From assembly GCF_019059575.1 (NCBI RefSeq), contig NW_024881781.1:496001-560000 (forward strand): 64,000 nt of DNA, given 5' to 3'. The notes below the pieces were generated by a model, which saw only the letters and a program-made list of their open reading frames with translations, did not search any database and was not told where the DNA came from. The DNA is from Amphibalanus amphitrite (Eukaryota > Arthropoda > Thecostraca > Balanomorpha > Balanidae). The position numbers and the translations under genes were made by a program. Shown in pieces: positions 24,915-39,297 of the stretch. The stretch's first letter is position 1. Each line of letters begins with the position of its first letter.

Positions 24915-25078
24915 CAGAGGCGGATCCAGCTTAGAGTTTTTTTTTTTTTGGCGGGGGGGGGGGGCAAACCATATTTATCGATTCTTTCCATGCCTCGTCC
25001 ATAGGCGTAATGTTAAAATTATGCCGTTTGGGGGAGGGCAAATGCCCATTTTGCCCCCCCCCCCTGGATCCGCCACTG
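24915..25078. mobile_element. hAT-like MITE, 164 bp, target duplication GTTGCACT
   Basis: GTTGCACT lies at 24907-24914 and 25079-25086. The ends are CAGAGGCGGATCCAG and CTGGATCCGCCACTG, followed inside by a G-tract and a C-tract. No coding capacity. Confidence 0.9.
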
Positions 25079-25280
25079 GTTGCACTGGCAAATAACTTCA
25101 ATAATTTAAGATTATGATCATTTAAGTAGTGTCCCTAAATGAGAGTGTTTCATATTGTTTGTAACATATTGACTTTCATGGTGTTCCGTGTTTTTTTATA
25201 CGATCTGTTCGCCAATGAATCTAACAATCACCGAATGCTGCTAATTTTCGGTCGAAAGCTGTTACATTAAACGTTTGGAG

Positions 25281-25437
25281 CATAGGCGGCGTAACGGGGG
25301 GAGGGGCACTGGGGCACCGTGCCCCCTTTGATTTTGGCATTTGAACATTAGCCCTATGGGCGTTACATGGAAAGAATGGGACCAAAAGTCGGCAGTGCCC
25401 CCCCCCCCCCTTAGTTGAAGGTGTTCCACCGCCACTG
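25281..25437. mobile_element. hAT-like MITE, 157 bp, target duplication (G/A)TTTGGAG
   Basis: Flanks at 25273-25280 and 25438-25445 agree in seven of eight bases. The ends are CATAGGCGGCG and ACCGCCACTG, with inner G and C tracts. The interior matches the tandem block at 9225-9440 in inverted orientation. Confidence 0.8.
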
Positions 25438-25445
25438 ATTTGGAG

Positions 25446-27070
25446 CCAGCTTGAACTTATTTCTGAATCCGTTGAGTAAAGATATGAGCTGCGCTAGCTG
25501 CATTATTATGTAGGAATATAAATAGGCATGCTACTTCTACAAACGAGCTCATCAACAAATTGGCATAATAGGACAGTTTGTGTTTTAACATGATGTTTGA
25601 AGGCACGTCGTCGTATTTTGTTGCGTCCAAACAGAGGTTGCCCGTGCGCAGTTGTGCACTGTTATAATGGTTGTGAGCAGATGCCTAAATTAGGAAGGAA
25701 CGAGCAGTGACTACGCATTTGAAACCAGCATTGAAACGCTGGGTTGTAACTTATGCCTCGAATTTTCCGTGACGATGATCCAAAGAGCAAAGGCACTTGG
25801 ACCCGCACACATTTGACATTACCGTGAATTTTACCAACAACGACCGATAAAACTCGTGGTTTCCGTGAGTTGACAGAACTCACTACAGAGTTATACTCGC
25901 TCACCCTTCACAAGCTATTCGTTGACTGTGATGGTTGTGGCGCTTATCACGCACTTAGGCGTCGCGTGGCTAATAGTGAGCACTGAGCAGAGGGTCACAC
26001 TCGCAGGGACCGTGTGTGCTGCGGCACAGCCTACCCTTCCAGGCAACTGGTGCTCGGTGAGAAACGTAACATCATTCTAATATGCAATCAACTCAACGGT
26101 ACATGCAGTAGTATGCTGTATGAACGAGATGGGTGGACCAATAACTCTCCTTTGGTATCAATTTGGAGACTAGCAATGCATGCTAGCTGAAGCGAAAGCA
26201 CTGGACAGCTCGTAACCAAACGCCCATCCATTCAAGAGACTGCCAGCACATTCATAGTCGGGCGTGACGAGGATATGCTCGATTATAACGGCTCTCCTAA
26301 ATGCTGCCACACTCTGCAGTCAGAACAATAACTTCACCAGAAGCCAATGACAGGAAAAGGTAAACACAGGAAAAGGTCATGAGTGTCTGCGCCGAATCAG
26401 CGCTCATCGGTGATATTAATTCCTGCCTCCTGGCTGTACCTAGGTATCAGACCCATCTCATCTATTTGAATCCAGACTTGGTATCGGCCAGCTGGCGATA
26501 TTTTTTTTTTTTAGAAATTTTGTCCGAATGGTTGAATGGGTGGCTTTGGGCCCGGGTGCCCCGCTAAGCAGTGCTTGTTGCGGATGACACCACGGACCCA
26601 CCACCCGACCTCGCCCGCGCCCGGTTCACCGGTGATAATTTGGATCGAAAGTTTAACGTGCCGCAGGTAGATGACGACGCGGTAAACGATTTAGCATTTT
26701 AATCAGCTGTCGCAATGACCTTATAATGATATTAATTGCTAAGCAGACATCTACTTTGCGAGGTGTGATGGTGTGTTACCTTGATGTCTTTGTCGTCGCC
26801 CAATGGATAGCTTGATGCGAACTCGCTTGGGAAATTAACATGACTGTGATGAAGAGTAGGCACCTGCATCTGCCTACATAAAGGTATAAACAGTTATTTA
26901 TGTTATTTATGTTTATATATTATGTCATTGCGATAAATCTGACCAGGATTTAGTAACAAAGCGCATATCCTACACTGCAAAAATTAAAACTTTATCCAAT
27001 AACGACACTATTTACCTACGTAATGCAAAAAATTGTGATAAATGCACGGTCCGAACAGAGAATACCATTG
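25446..27070. other. Intergenic stretch, no gene recognised
   Basis: Only short frames without splice context or family resemblance. Confidence 0.4.
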
Positions 27071-27074
27071 TTAA

Positions 27075-27561
27075 AGTGACCCTCCCACCTTAACATTAGA
27101 TTTGAGTTGAGATAGCCAAAATGGGGTCCCTGGCTCACAATTACCGGTTTCGGCACTCACAACATCGAGAGATGCCTTAAATCGGAAATATTGAATTTCA
27201 AAATTGCATCATTTGGATTCAGAGGGGCTAATGCTTTTGAATACCCCTCTGAATGTGTGACGGCAGCGCAGATCTAACGATTTTTAAATGTTTGACTAAA
27301 ACGTTTTGTAGCACGCGGTGGTATATGCTGCTTTGCGCGCAACAAGTGCCGCACTTTCAGCTGCCAAACTATTGCTTCCAAATAAAGTCGCTAGGAACAG
27401 CGGAGATACCAAAAAGTAAACAAAAGTAAAAGTCTAATATCTTGAAAACCGGTGAATATTTTTCGGTGAAATTTGGTAGATATTCGTTTTCGCTCTTTCT
27501 GAACCGAGCGACATCACTTTCATGCCAATTCATCAACCTTTTTGAAGGTGGGAGGGTCCCT
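27075..27561. mobile_element. MITE with TTAA target sites, about 487 bp
   Basis: TTAA lies at 27071-27074 and 27562-27565. The ends are AGTGACCCTCCCACCTT and the reverse complement of AGGGACCCTCCCACCTT. TTAA duplication suggests a piggyBac- or Kolobok-type transposase. It does not share the AGGTCA-rich interior of the other TTAA elements. Confidence 0.65.
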
Positions 27562-27565
27562 TTAA

Positions 27566-30402
<2,837 letters not shown>

Positions 30403-32322
30403 TTAGCTCCTTGGGCGACCACGAAGCCGAGCACGAACTTCCGTGCTCAGATCGTCTTTATAGTCATTTGCTGTCCAAACTTTGCCATATCGCCGCATGT
30501 ACTTAAGAAGCGACCGAACGTCCTTGTCTTGGCTCATGAGTTTCGTGTCGCAGACGATCACCAGCTGTCGCCGGGCGCGGGTGATGGCTACGTTGATGCG
30601 ACGCTTGTCTGTTACGAATCCGAGACCTTGCTTCTTGGAGATGACCAGGGTCACTATGATGGCCTCCTTTTCGCGTCCCTGGAAACCGTCAACGGTTTGG
30701 ACGTCCACCTCCCCCAGATAGCGCCAGCATAAAAGGTCAAGCACACGGGTGCTCTGTGCGCGGTATGGTGTGATCACGCCTATCTGCTTAGGGGGCACAC
30801 CGGCATGCACCAGGGCACCCACGTGCGCTGCCACGATCTCGGCCTCACCGTGGTTGCTTCGTGAGCCGGAGTAATCAGGTCTGGCCTCGGTGAGCCCGTA
30901 ACCGGCCGTGTCGATGAGCACCAGGGTATGCTCCGTGTCCTCCGTGAGGCGCACGCGGGGCAGATCGGTCAGACGGTGGTGGCGCACGACCGGCGCCGCC
31001 CTCAGATGGCCGCCGTAGTACTGCTGCGACGGCCACTGCTGGATCAGCTCGTGCATCCGGTACTGGGTGCAGAGCATGCGTATGACCTGCGCTCCGTGCA
31101 GCTTCACCTGACGCTCCATAAGGGAGACTTCCAGGCCGCGGCACGCCGCCTTTTGACTGATGATGGTCGGAGGCAGCTGGTGGTAATCGCCGGCCAGCAA
31201 CAGCTTCCCGGTCCGTTGCGCTGCCAGCCAGCAGGCGGCCTCCACCGACTGGGAGCACTCGTCGATCACCACCAGGTCAAACGCACCCAGGCCTCGACGC
31301 CCGGGTGCTCCCAGCAAGCCATCTCTGCTGGCGTTAGCAAGTGTGCAGAGAACAACGTTGGACGTCTCTATGGCCAGTTTCCTCAGTGACCTGCCCCTTT
31401 TACCATGTCGGTGGCCTGCACTGCGACCGAGAGTCTCAGTCACTCTGTCAAGCGAAAAGCGGAGCAGAGATTCCCTGATGCGGGCTGGATGTCCGAGACG
31501 TACCATGCGGAGGTCAAGGTTGTGGAGGGAGTTTTTCTTGGATAGTCGTTCGAGAATGTTGTCCACGGCCGTGTTGGAATCGGCGCACGCCAGAATGCGA
31601 CAGCCCATCTTCAGATGCTGCAGGATGATCTCGACAATGGTGGTGGTCTTTCCGGTCCCGGGAGGACCGTGGATGACGGCCAGATGCTTCTGACGGACAG
31701 CGAACTCCACCGCGTCGCGCTGAAGTTGGTTCAACTCGGTGCTGTGGAAGTCCAGTCTTCCGTTTGCGTTGATAAGCTTCGCCGGCAGTTCAGCTGAGGA
31801 TTCTACCGGCCACTCGCCGAACAGAACTGCTCGCAGTCGGCGAGCTCTTCCAGAGATGCCATCCAGCCCCCTCACGATGCTACGCATCTTCCTGTGCATT
31901 GAATCATCGTCCAATCTTTTGATATCCACAATCGTGTCCGGGATGAGCTCTCCACCATTATCAATGACTATGAAGATCTCATCTTCGGTGACCTTGTACA
32001 CAACGGCCGTCTTGGTCACGCCGAATTCCTCTGGTTCCGTACTAAACACCTCTATTGGCTCACGGTCGCGAATGTTATGCCTGAGAGGTCTTCCGTTCAC
32101 GGCCGGTACGCCCGGCCCGTTCTTAGTTCTGTTGGTCAGCCGGAGCACCCACAGCTGCAGTTCGTTGGGCGTCAGTTCCGTCCTGTCCACCAGCAGACCC
32201 TCCAACTGGCCCAACGCAGCTAGCTGCTGTTGACGTTGCAGCACGGCAACGTGATCCCAATCCAGTAGTTGCAGATGCAGCCGCTGCAGCTCCTCGCAGG
32301 TGAGCGGAGATGACGGCAACTT
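30403..32322 (-). CDS. IGHMBP2/SMUBP-2-like SF1B helicase, copy 2 (main exon)
   Basis: The exon begins after ACAACAG (phase 0) with KLPSSPLTCEELQRL, the counterpart of KSPSSPLTCEELKRL in copy 1, and runs 639 residues to TAA. All helicase motifs are intact: GPPGTGKTTT, DECSQ, GDYHQLPP, QYRMHEL, ITPYRAQ, VDGFQGREKE and NVAITRARR. By eye it is about three-quarters identical to copy 1, with a slightly different C-terminus (ANDYKDDLSTEV) and no R3H or AN1 domain. The lack of stops or frameshifts in the core suggests selection on both copies. The likely first coding exon is at 35036-34995, giving about 653 residues. I find no equivalent of the CxxC exon of copy 1; the intron is occupied by transposons. 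Beyond the stop, a basic frame in another phase may be the remnant of a longer C-terminus. Confidence 0.85.
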   Translation of the reverse strand, partial: KLPSSPLTCEELQRLHLQLLDWDHVAVLQRQQQLAALGQLEGLLVDRTELTPNELQLWVLRLTNRTKNGPGVPAVNGRPLRHNIRDREPIEVFSTEPEEFGVTKTAVVYKVTEDEIFIVIDNGGELIPDTIVDIKRLDDDSMHRKMRSIVRGLDGISGRARRLRAVLFGEWPVESSAELPAKLINANGRLDFHSTELNQLQRDAVEFAVRQKHLAVIHGPPGTGKTTTIVEIILQHLKMGCRILACADSNTAVDNILERLSKKNSLHNLDLRMVRLGHPARIRESLLRFSLDRVTETLGRSAGHRHGKRGRSLRKLAIETSNVVLCTLANASRDGLLGAPGRRGLGAFDLVVIDECSQSVEAACWLAAQRTGKLLLAGDYHQLPPTIISQKAACRGLEVSLMERQVKLHGAQVIRMLCTQYRMHELIQQWPSQQYYGGHLRAAPVVRHHRLTDLPRVRLTEDTEHTLVLIDTAGYGLTEARPDYSGSRSNHGEAEIVAAHVGALVHAGVPPKQIGVITPYRAQSTRVLDLLCWRYLGEVDVQTVDGFQGREKEAIIVTLVISKKQGLGFVTDKRRINVAITRARRQLVIVCDTKLMSQDKDVRSLLKYMRRYGKVWTANDYKDDLSTEVRARLRGRPRS

Positions 32323-32350
32323 CTGTTGTGACAAGAAACGAGGAGATTAA

Positions 32351-33430
32351 CTCGCGCCCCACCTGGACTTCCACACCCTGCTGAGGGGGGGGGGTTGAAC
32401 ACCCCCTTCTAACTCAGCTCCTGGGCCGCGTAGCGATACGCAGAAGGGGGCGTTCGAAAGAGCGCCAAAAATGATGTCGAAATTACTTCAGTCACTTTTT
32501 GTTCAGGTCAAAGGTCAGGTCACCAGATGTCATTATTGAAGGCAAAATTTCGCCGATTTTCAGGTCGAATGTCGACAATTTCCAAGAAGCCAACGCATAA
32601 CTCGGGAACCATAAGAGCTAGAGCGCTGCGGAAAAGCGCATTCGATAGCCCTATAACGCCCCTTCTGAAAAATTCTCTCAGATTTGACCTAACGTCAACG
32701 GTTTTGCCGGCGGGGGGCAAAAACTGCCAAAAAAGCCGATTTTTTTCGGAAAGTTTTTCTGCAATAACTTATGACTCAAGCCTTGCGCGATGCTACTTTT
32801 GCCAACATCGTGTTCCACTCGTCAAGACCCATCGAATGAACTATAATTTGACCTTGAAAGGTCAACTTGAAAATTTGACCTCTGGTCAAGGTCATGACCT
32901 GACTGTAATTGGTCGAGTTGCGTATCAGTCGATCCGTATCGTCGAGCTGGACACATCTAATGCATGTTCACTTTTCATCGCTCTAGCATGCCTCTATCAA
33001 AAGGTAGGTATTTGCGAAAAACTGTTAGATAGCATTCGTGAACTGAGATGACCTCAGGGGCATAAACAGGGGCCACTGACACCATTTTCATGTTCAGTGT
33101 GCCTAAGTTACTTGTAATTCAGTGTTTGGGAGTGTTTTTAATGGCTTTCGTCCAAAAGCGGCGCATTTCAATTTTCTTCCATTGACTTATACATAATGGG
33201 GAGGTCGCAAAATTGACCTGACCTTATGGTCATCGATACCAAAATTCTGATATATAGATTTTGTACATGCTATTGCTCTTAGCAATCGATGAAATTTCAA
33301 AGCGATCATTTACTCGTTGACTTGTAGCTATGGGAGACATTGATATTTTTATGAGGGGAGATAACGTCAAGTGACCTGATGACCTGACCTTGAACGAACT
33401 TTATGAAATTTTCACATGTGTAGAATTGAT
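32351..33430. mobile_element. piggyBac-like family A, second copy, 3' end lost into a GATA tract
   Basis: It starts at TTAA (32347-32350) with CTCGCGCCC and the tgctgagggggg...ttgaacacc internal repeat, and follows the element at 10976-12165 nearly to its end before running into (GATA)n at about 33432. It sits in the 5' intron of helicase copy 2, only about 25 bases from the acceptor. AGGTCA/TGACCT words are conserved between the two copies. Confidence 0.75.
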
Positions 33431-33431
33431 A

Positions 33432-33448
33432 TAGATAGATAGATAGAG

Positions 33449-33494
<46 letters not shown>
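33432..33494. repeat. (GATA)n microsatellite followed by (GACA)-like repeats
   Basis: Tandem gata units, then cagacaga-type units to about 33520. Confidence 0.95.
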
Positions 33495-33734
33495 CTACAG
33501 ACAGACACAGACAGACAGAGACAGTTGTAAAGATAATAAGGGCGTAAGGCAAAGGAACATAAAACTCGGTCGTTCATGGGAAAGGGGCGTTACAACCGAA
33601 GTTTTCGTACACTTTGGCGAAAAAACATAACTGCGTGGCATTAATGTGAGGTCTAACTTACGGAGCCTATTCTAACCTATCCTCCTTGTGTTTCGCACGG
33701 CGCACCTACTGTGCCCACTGGTTCCTGGGATTAA

Positions 33735-34632
33735 CCCTCGCATGTGTGCGGCGTTTTCCAGCTTCTAATGTGTAGGGGGGGGGGGGGTCGGTTGGACCCC
33801 CCCTTGCCGTTTGGCCCCTGATCGAGCTAGAGCTTCGCGGAAAAAACGAGCGTGTTGCCCGTGACGAGAGGAAGCCGATGATACCCAATTTTAAGGTCCT
33901 AGGTCATTGGTTGACCTTCCAGGTCAGGTCAATGACCCAAAGTCGGGAAAATCGGGACCTATTAGAAAGTCGTAAAGTGTGGCTGCTAAGGGGTTTTTCG
34001 GGGTGCTGATCACGAATATCGTGTTAGTTTTGATCACAGATGATGTCTTTAAGCATTTAGACCAAGTCGGGTCAGGTCAGGTCAGGTCAACCAGTAGGCG
34101 TCGTGACGGGTATTCGTAGTACGTGTCAACCGCCTCTGACAGCTTCGTAATATGTTACGAAGGCACCAAAACTACTTCGTAAATGTTCAAATGGTCGCTA
34201 AATTCGAATTCAGCTCCAAAAACTAGCCTAGAAACATGTAAAACTCGAAAAAGTGAACCGAGGTCACCCGAGGTCACCAAAGGTCAATGGCCTGACCTGA
34301 CCTTCAGGTGACCTTGACACCCACCCTAATGCATGGGAGCAACATCAAATCACATCTTTGAACGTTTGAAACCACGAAAAGCTTGCAAACACGCGGCTAA
34401 TGCGAGCCGACGTACGCCAAATCGCGATTCCGGCCAAACATGGTCTCGGAAAAGAGGTCACAGGTCAAAGGTCATTTGGGTCAGGGTCATGAAATTTTCA
34501 GGGTAGGTGTAAAATTGATCAATGCGAGGGTACTGAAAGTTTCGTCGCGATCGGCCGCTTTTTACGCGAGTTATTCGCGAAAAACCATGGGGGGGGTCCA
34601 TCCGACCCCCCCCCCCCCTACACATGCGAGGG
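33735..34632. mobile_element. piggyBac-like non-autonomous element (family B), 898 bp, TTAA target sites
   Basis: TTAA lies at 33731-33734 and 34633-34636. Both ends read CCCTCGCATGTGT inward. As in family A, about 26 bases separate terminal and internal repeat at the left end, while they are adjacent at the right. The internal repeat is a G-tract, then tcgg(t/a)tgga and a C-tract. The interior differs from family A but is again dense in AGGTCA/TGACCT, including gggtcaggtcaggtcaggtc near 34070. Confidence 0.8.
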
Positions 34633-34994
34633 TTAATCCTCGCAAGTAGGTAACTCCTGTTTTCAATTCCTTTGCATTATTTCATAAATGGAAGATTATT
34701 AAAAATAAGCAGTTCAACACTGTAAATGAGTATACAATTCTGAAAAAGTGATTTGTAACATATCTAAAAAATGCCCCTAAATGCCACCAACATAGGCATG
34801 CCTTTTCTAACATCGCAGCCCACCTGGTAAAAAAAAAAAATGTTCCGTGCCATTTCCTTACCTGCCCTACACCAGGAAACTAAATGTTATGCAGTATTAC
34901 ACATACTAAGCTAATCACTAATCAGTACCCTCAGATGCGGGCAGGTAGGTTAAGGTACCTACCTCCTACTTCAGAGGTAAGACAAAAAATTTAC

Positions 34995-35036
34995 CTTTGT
35001 GCCGCCGCTAGGGCCGTCCGGCTGTGAATCAGTCAT
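34995..35036 (-). CDS. Candidate first coding exon of helicase copy 2
   Basis: ATG opens 14 codons (MTDSQPDGPSGGTK) ending AAAG|GTAAAT in phase 0, the phase required by the exon at 32322. The equivalent exon of copy 1 ends SNSSK at AAAG|GTAAAC, followed by the same T-rich sequence. The duplicated upstream block lies about 230 bases further upstream, as in copy 1. The exon lacks the WTVVQRRRKR stretch, so the copies differ at the N-terminus. Confidence 0.45.
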
Positions 35037-35265
35037 CTTGCTAACTCGGACGGCGTAGGTGCTTGTTCGGACGATATTTTATTTCCATGCGATATTTGGA
35101 CTCCACACTCAGTCAGCGATCCATCTGCCCAACTTCTAGCTTTTGAATGCCATACTCCCAAATGGAGAAAAGTAGCCTTGTGAAGACCAACTACAGGTGC
35201 ATCGCTATACAGCGTCAGTCACCAAATGTCAATGATCAATGATGCCATCTGTATCAATCTCTTCG

Positions 35266-35476
35266 AGAACCTTTTTATCTCTCTGACCCTTGCCGTCACG
35301 GCGGCACTGATAACGGCCATGTCACGGCGCTATATCTGTGATTCACTGATAGGCACTCCAGCTGTTCAGCACACACCCGAAACGGCCCGTGCACGAGGAC
35401 AGGTGCTATTCCAATCGGTGAAGGTCGCGGTCGGCTCTAACAAGGGTCATCCGCCATTCCATCCACGGCTGTCATA
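35266..35476 (+). other. Duplicated upstream block (copy 2), divergent from helicase copy 2
   Basis: This is the plus-strand counterpart of 5775-5985 (minus). The shared frame is open in both. It shows that the duplication of the helicase gene included its upstream region. Confidence 0.6.
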
Positions 35477-35479
35477 AGA

Positions 35480-37758
35480 TATACGGGCCTCGCAATAGGG
35501 GGAGGAGTTTAAAAGACGGTGATGGTCTTCCAAAGATTCTTAAAAAGGACGCCTGGGCTTAGTATATTTATTATTAGTATTCCGACGATGCAAGGTCTGC
35601 GTCTCAACTGAACAACTTAAAATAACAGTCGTACGTGGTGAGTTGTGAGCTGTGTTCGGTAATCTGGATCACAGTGGCCGAGAAACCTTATCGATACCTA
35701 CAGGCTTCGATCTCTACCGATTTCCCTGGGTGCTGTGTGTGTGGGGGTGGGGGGGGGGGGCAAAATTCTCCACACAAGACCACTCTGAAGTGTTTATCGT
35801 GATGCAGAGCGTATCGAACGGGATGTGACGGGGCTCCACCAGAGACCGGCCGTCTGAAGTGCAACACACGGAGTGGTATCAGTACCTACCTACCTACCGG
35901 TGGTATGTGTGGGGGTGACACAAGATGAAACATGTGTTGCTGACAAGGCGCTATAGGCTCTTGATACTGACATATGTACATACTTAAAAGCTATGCAGAG
36001 CCCTCACTCATGACGCATCTTACAAATATTTGCCAATGTCAAGTGACTCATCACAAGTGACAACTGACACATGATATGTGAGGCGCAACACCAAAAATCA
36101 ACTACGCAAAGTGTGGTAGTAAATGTGTCTCTAAGGATTCGGTAGCTGCTTCGATAGATCCTTACACTCACATATATGTTCGACCACTCGGGCATGTGCA
36201 TTGTGTAATCCCAGAGGCACTTTTTTATAGAAAAATTACCCTTTTGCTAGCAATTCCAAAACATGGTCCACATACGCTAAAGCAGGATGGATCCTCGGAA
36301 ATACACCTTGGCGCCGCTAACACTCTTCTTGCATTGTGGTGTTTATTATCACAAAGCAAGACACCGAAATGTAAAAATAAAATAGTCATGCCCGCCGTGA
36401 ATTCTTATGCGACAAGCCACAGCGTCACGAGCAGCACCTTTCCACAGAAGATGTCAAGGAAATCCGATGAAAAGGGCTCATGCATTATGCGATTACAGCT
36501 AAGAAACATAGCAAACTTTTCCTGTTGTTTTATTTAACGAAACCAACACTTCCGACGGCGAGTGACAACGTAAACAAATGCATGGTCAGTCAAGAGTCAA
36601 GACTACCAAGAAAGTAGTAGTAGGTAAGCAAGGTTTTTCTGTTTTTTCTTGCGCGACAGACCTCTGATGGATAGAAGTCCATAGTTGCATTTATTTTTAC
36701 CGGAAACATACAACATCGCGCATAACACATGCGATGGTACCTTCCTGCGTTTTAAAGGCCTAAAGATAGGTATCAGGCGCAGGTGACTTAAACTCATGGA
36801 CTCATAGCGGGCGAAGATGACTTTAACTCATGAACTCATACCTAATCACAATAGAGACCATTTCATACCTACCTACATGTAAGGCATCGATTTATGAATG
36901 CATGTTCAATATCCGAAATGGACATAACTATATTTTTTTAGAAACACAACGCATTGACGTTAATTTAAATATTTAATTGTCATCATTTAAGAAGGTTACC
37001 ACTTCATGGAAGTGTTTGACGGTGAGCGGGTTAATAAGCCATGTTAAACGTAAAACCTGCCAAAAAGTTTGTTAAAATAAATGTATTCGTTATGTTCAAC
37101 AAATAATGCACTGAGCTAAACAAACAATACAATTTCCAGAACGCAAGGAAGATCTCGACGACTTAAATAACGATGTTTGTACCCTTGCCTAATAGCAACG
37201 ACAGGAAACAAAATCGCAATAATCTGAAGCATCATCTGTCACTTCTGTGACACTGAATGCCTACAACGAACAGGCGAGTGCAGCATTGCATCATCTCCAA
37301 TATCATAATTGTACTTCTTATCACTTTGACGTAGAACATAAGACTCACTATCGTCACCATCTGTTAGTTCAACGTCACATGTCACTTTCAGTCACGGTGG
37401 GCCAGTTCGCCCCGTTACAAGCTTCCCGAATTCGATCACAGCCGACGTCGTGGTCGCAGCCGGTTAGGATAAAAACCCTGTCACAACCTGGATATCACCG
37501 ACGCCACAGTCGCGCCCGCTTCAGGTAACCATGTTTCCACTGTCGCTACAGTCGAATCTGGTGAAGACCGATGGTGTGCGCCTGTCGACTGGTGACCACA
37601 CAACAGAGGTCGGTGAGGTCGAGACCGAGCACCGAGGATAGCTCGTAACCCTGCGACAGAGGGGGAAAGTGCTTGAAAAAGAGAAGGGAGTAGCCAGCTA
37701 TCACGTCATTTTTTTTTTAGTGTCAGCAGCCGTTCGATTGCTGGTAAACATAAACTAA

Positions 37759-37849
<91 letters not shown>

Positions 37850-39297
37850 TTGAAAGAGATTATCGAACGGCATTACTATGCCATGAAACCTCGCCGTCAG
37901 CTAAAATTCAGTTACTTGCAAAATAAACTTCAACAACTGAGATGTTCGCACGAAACTTTATGATTACGGCGCTATTGTTCAGTCAAAATCCGATAGAGAT
38001 AAGTGCTCACTGTCAGTCCGAGAAACGGATGAATAATAACATTGAAGATGATTTCATGGTACACGCGTAGATAAAAAATGTACCCATGGGTACGTAAATA
38101 GAGCTTTAAGAAGCGCGTTTAATAATATCCCGTCGCTCCCTTTCGATCGCCAGTACTTACATTAATCCGTGGTGATAATTATAACTGAAATATGACTAAC
38201 TAACTAATAGTCCGTTATCTTGCGCTACATATCTTATCCATGCACAGACGCACTATCTTATCCATGCACAGCCGCACTATCTTATCCATGCACAGACTAA
38301 GGTTAATGCTATAACTACTGTTTTTATTGTCGTCAGACCATATATCAACCCATACCTCAACCACTTCTAGCTGTCAAGTGCAAACCTTCGAGACCATTTA
38401 AATCGACCATCAAAAACACGCCTGCCGAGGACTGCATGCCGTGCACTCCTGGGTGCATATGGCCTTTTCTGTCAGAAAAAAACGAACTAACCACCATGCG
38501 CTATCATTGGAACTATAATGCGTAGGCGTGTGCTAAACCGGTCGCGTAAATGCCCAACCACAATCGTTGACATAATAGCGCGTGCAAACCTTTTCATTTC
38601 GAAGATAATTTTTTAGAAGAATTGCGATGGAAATGTCCGGGAAATATCGACGGTACACACGGTAACGCTCTACCTTTACCATTAAAGATCATAACGATTA
38701 CATTCCAGCAAAAGCCAACGCACGAAATGACACCCTGGATCCCACAACTAATTGGTATACATATGCATTATGCAAGTTAAATACATTTGTCTGGCTTCGA
38801 TGCATACATATTCGGAAAGCCTGCTCGTGCACGAGGTAGTCGCCGGCCGAGCCTTGTTTTGGGGCAGCTGACCCTCTGTTTTCGGTCATTAGATATGTGA
38901 CTAAGCCGATGGCGACAACGGTAAATGATTCTTAGAACCTACCCTGCTATAGAAAGCAAGGAAAAGATGCATCTCTGTAATTAATATAACTGGACTACCG
39001 TGTTGATTATCATTCAGGGCGTTTGATGTCTAAAGGCAGCCTGGTCAATTAGTCGCAATGGAAGATTGAAAAGATCAACATCTAATGGTTCTACCGACCA
39101 ACTGACAGGCTCAGCTCAACTTCCGAATAGACCTGAGGTCATCAGCCGGAAAGCTCCTTCGATCTATTGGATATCATTTCCTGTGTCGTTTGGCGGTCGT
39201 AATTGTTCCAGAAGGTAACCTTTCCGGCCGAGCGAATAGAACGGCCACTGGTGCGAACTGAACTAGACAAAAGGACCTAGCTCTATCGGGCGAGTCT
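35480..39297. other. Intergenic stretch with TA tract and a 27-bp tandem repeat
   Basis: No gene is recognised. At about 38213-38300 a 27-base unit containing atcttatccatgcacag occurs three times. Confidence 0.45.
37761..37849. repeat. (TA)n microsatellite, about 89 bp
   Basis: TA dinucleotides with a single phase slip (ataatata) near 37830. Confidence 0.97.
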
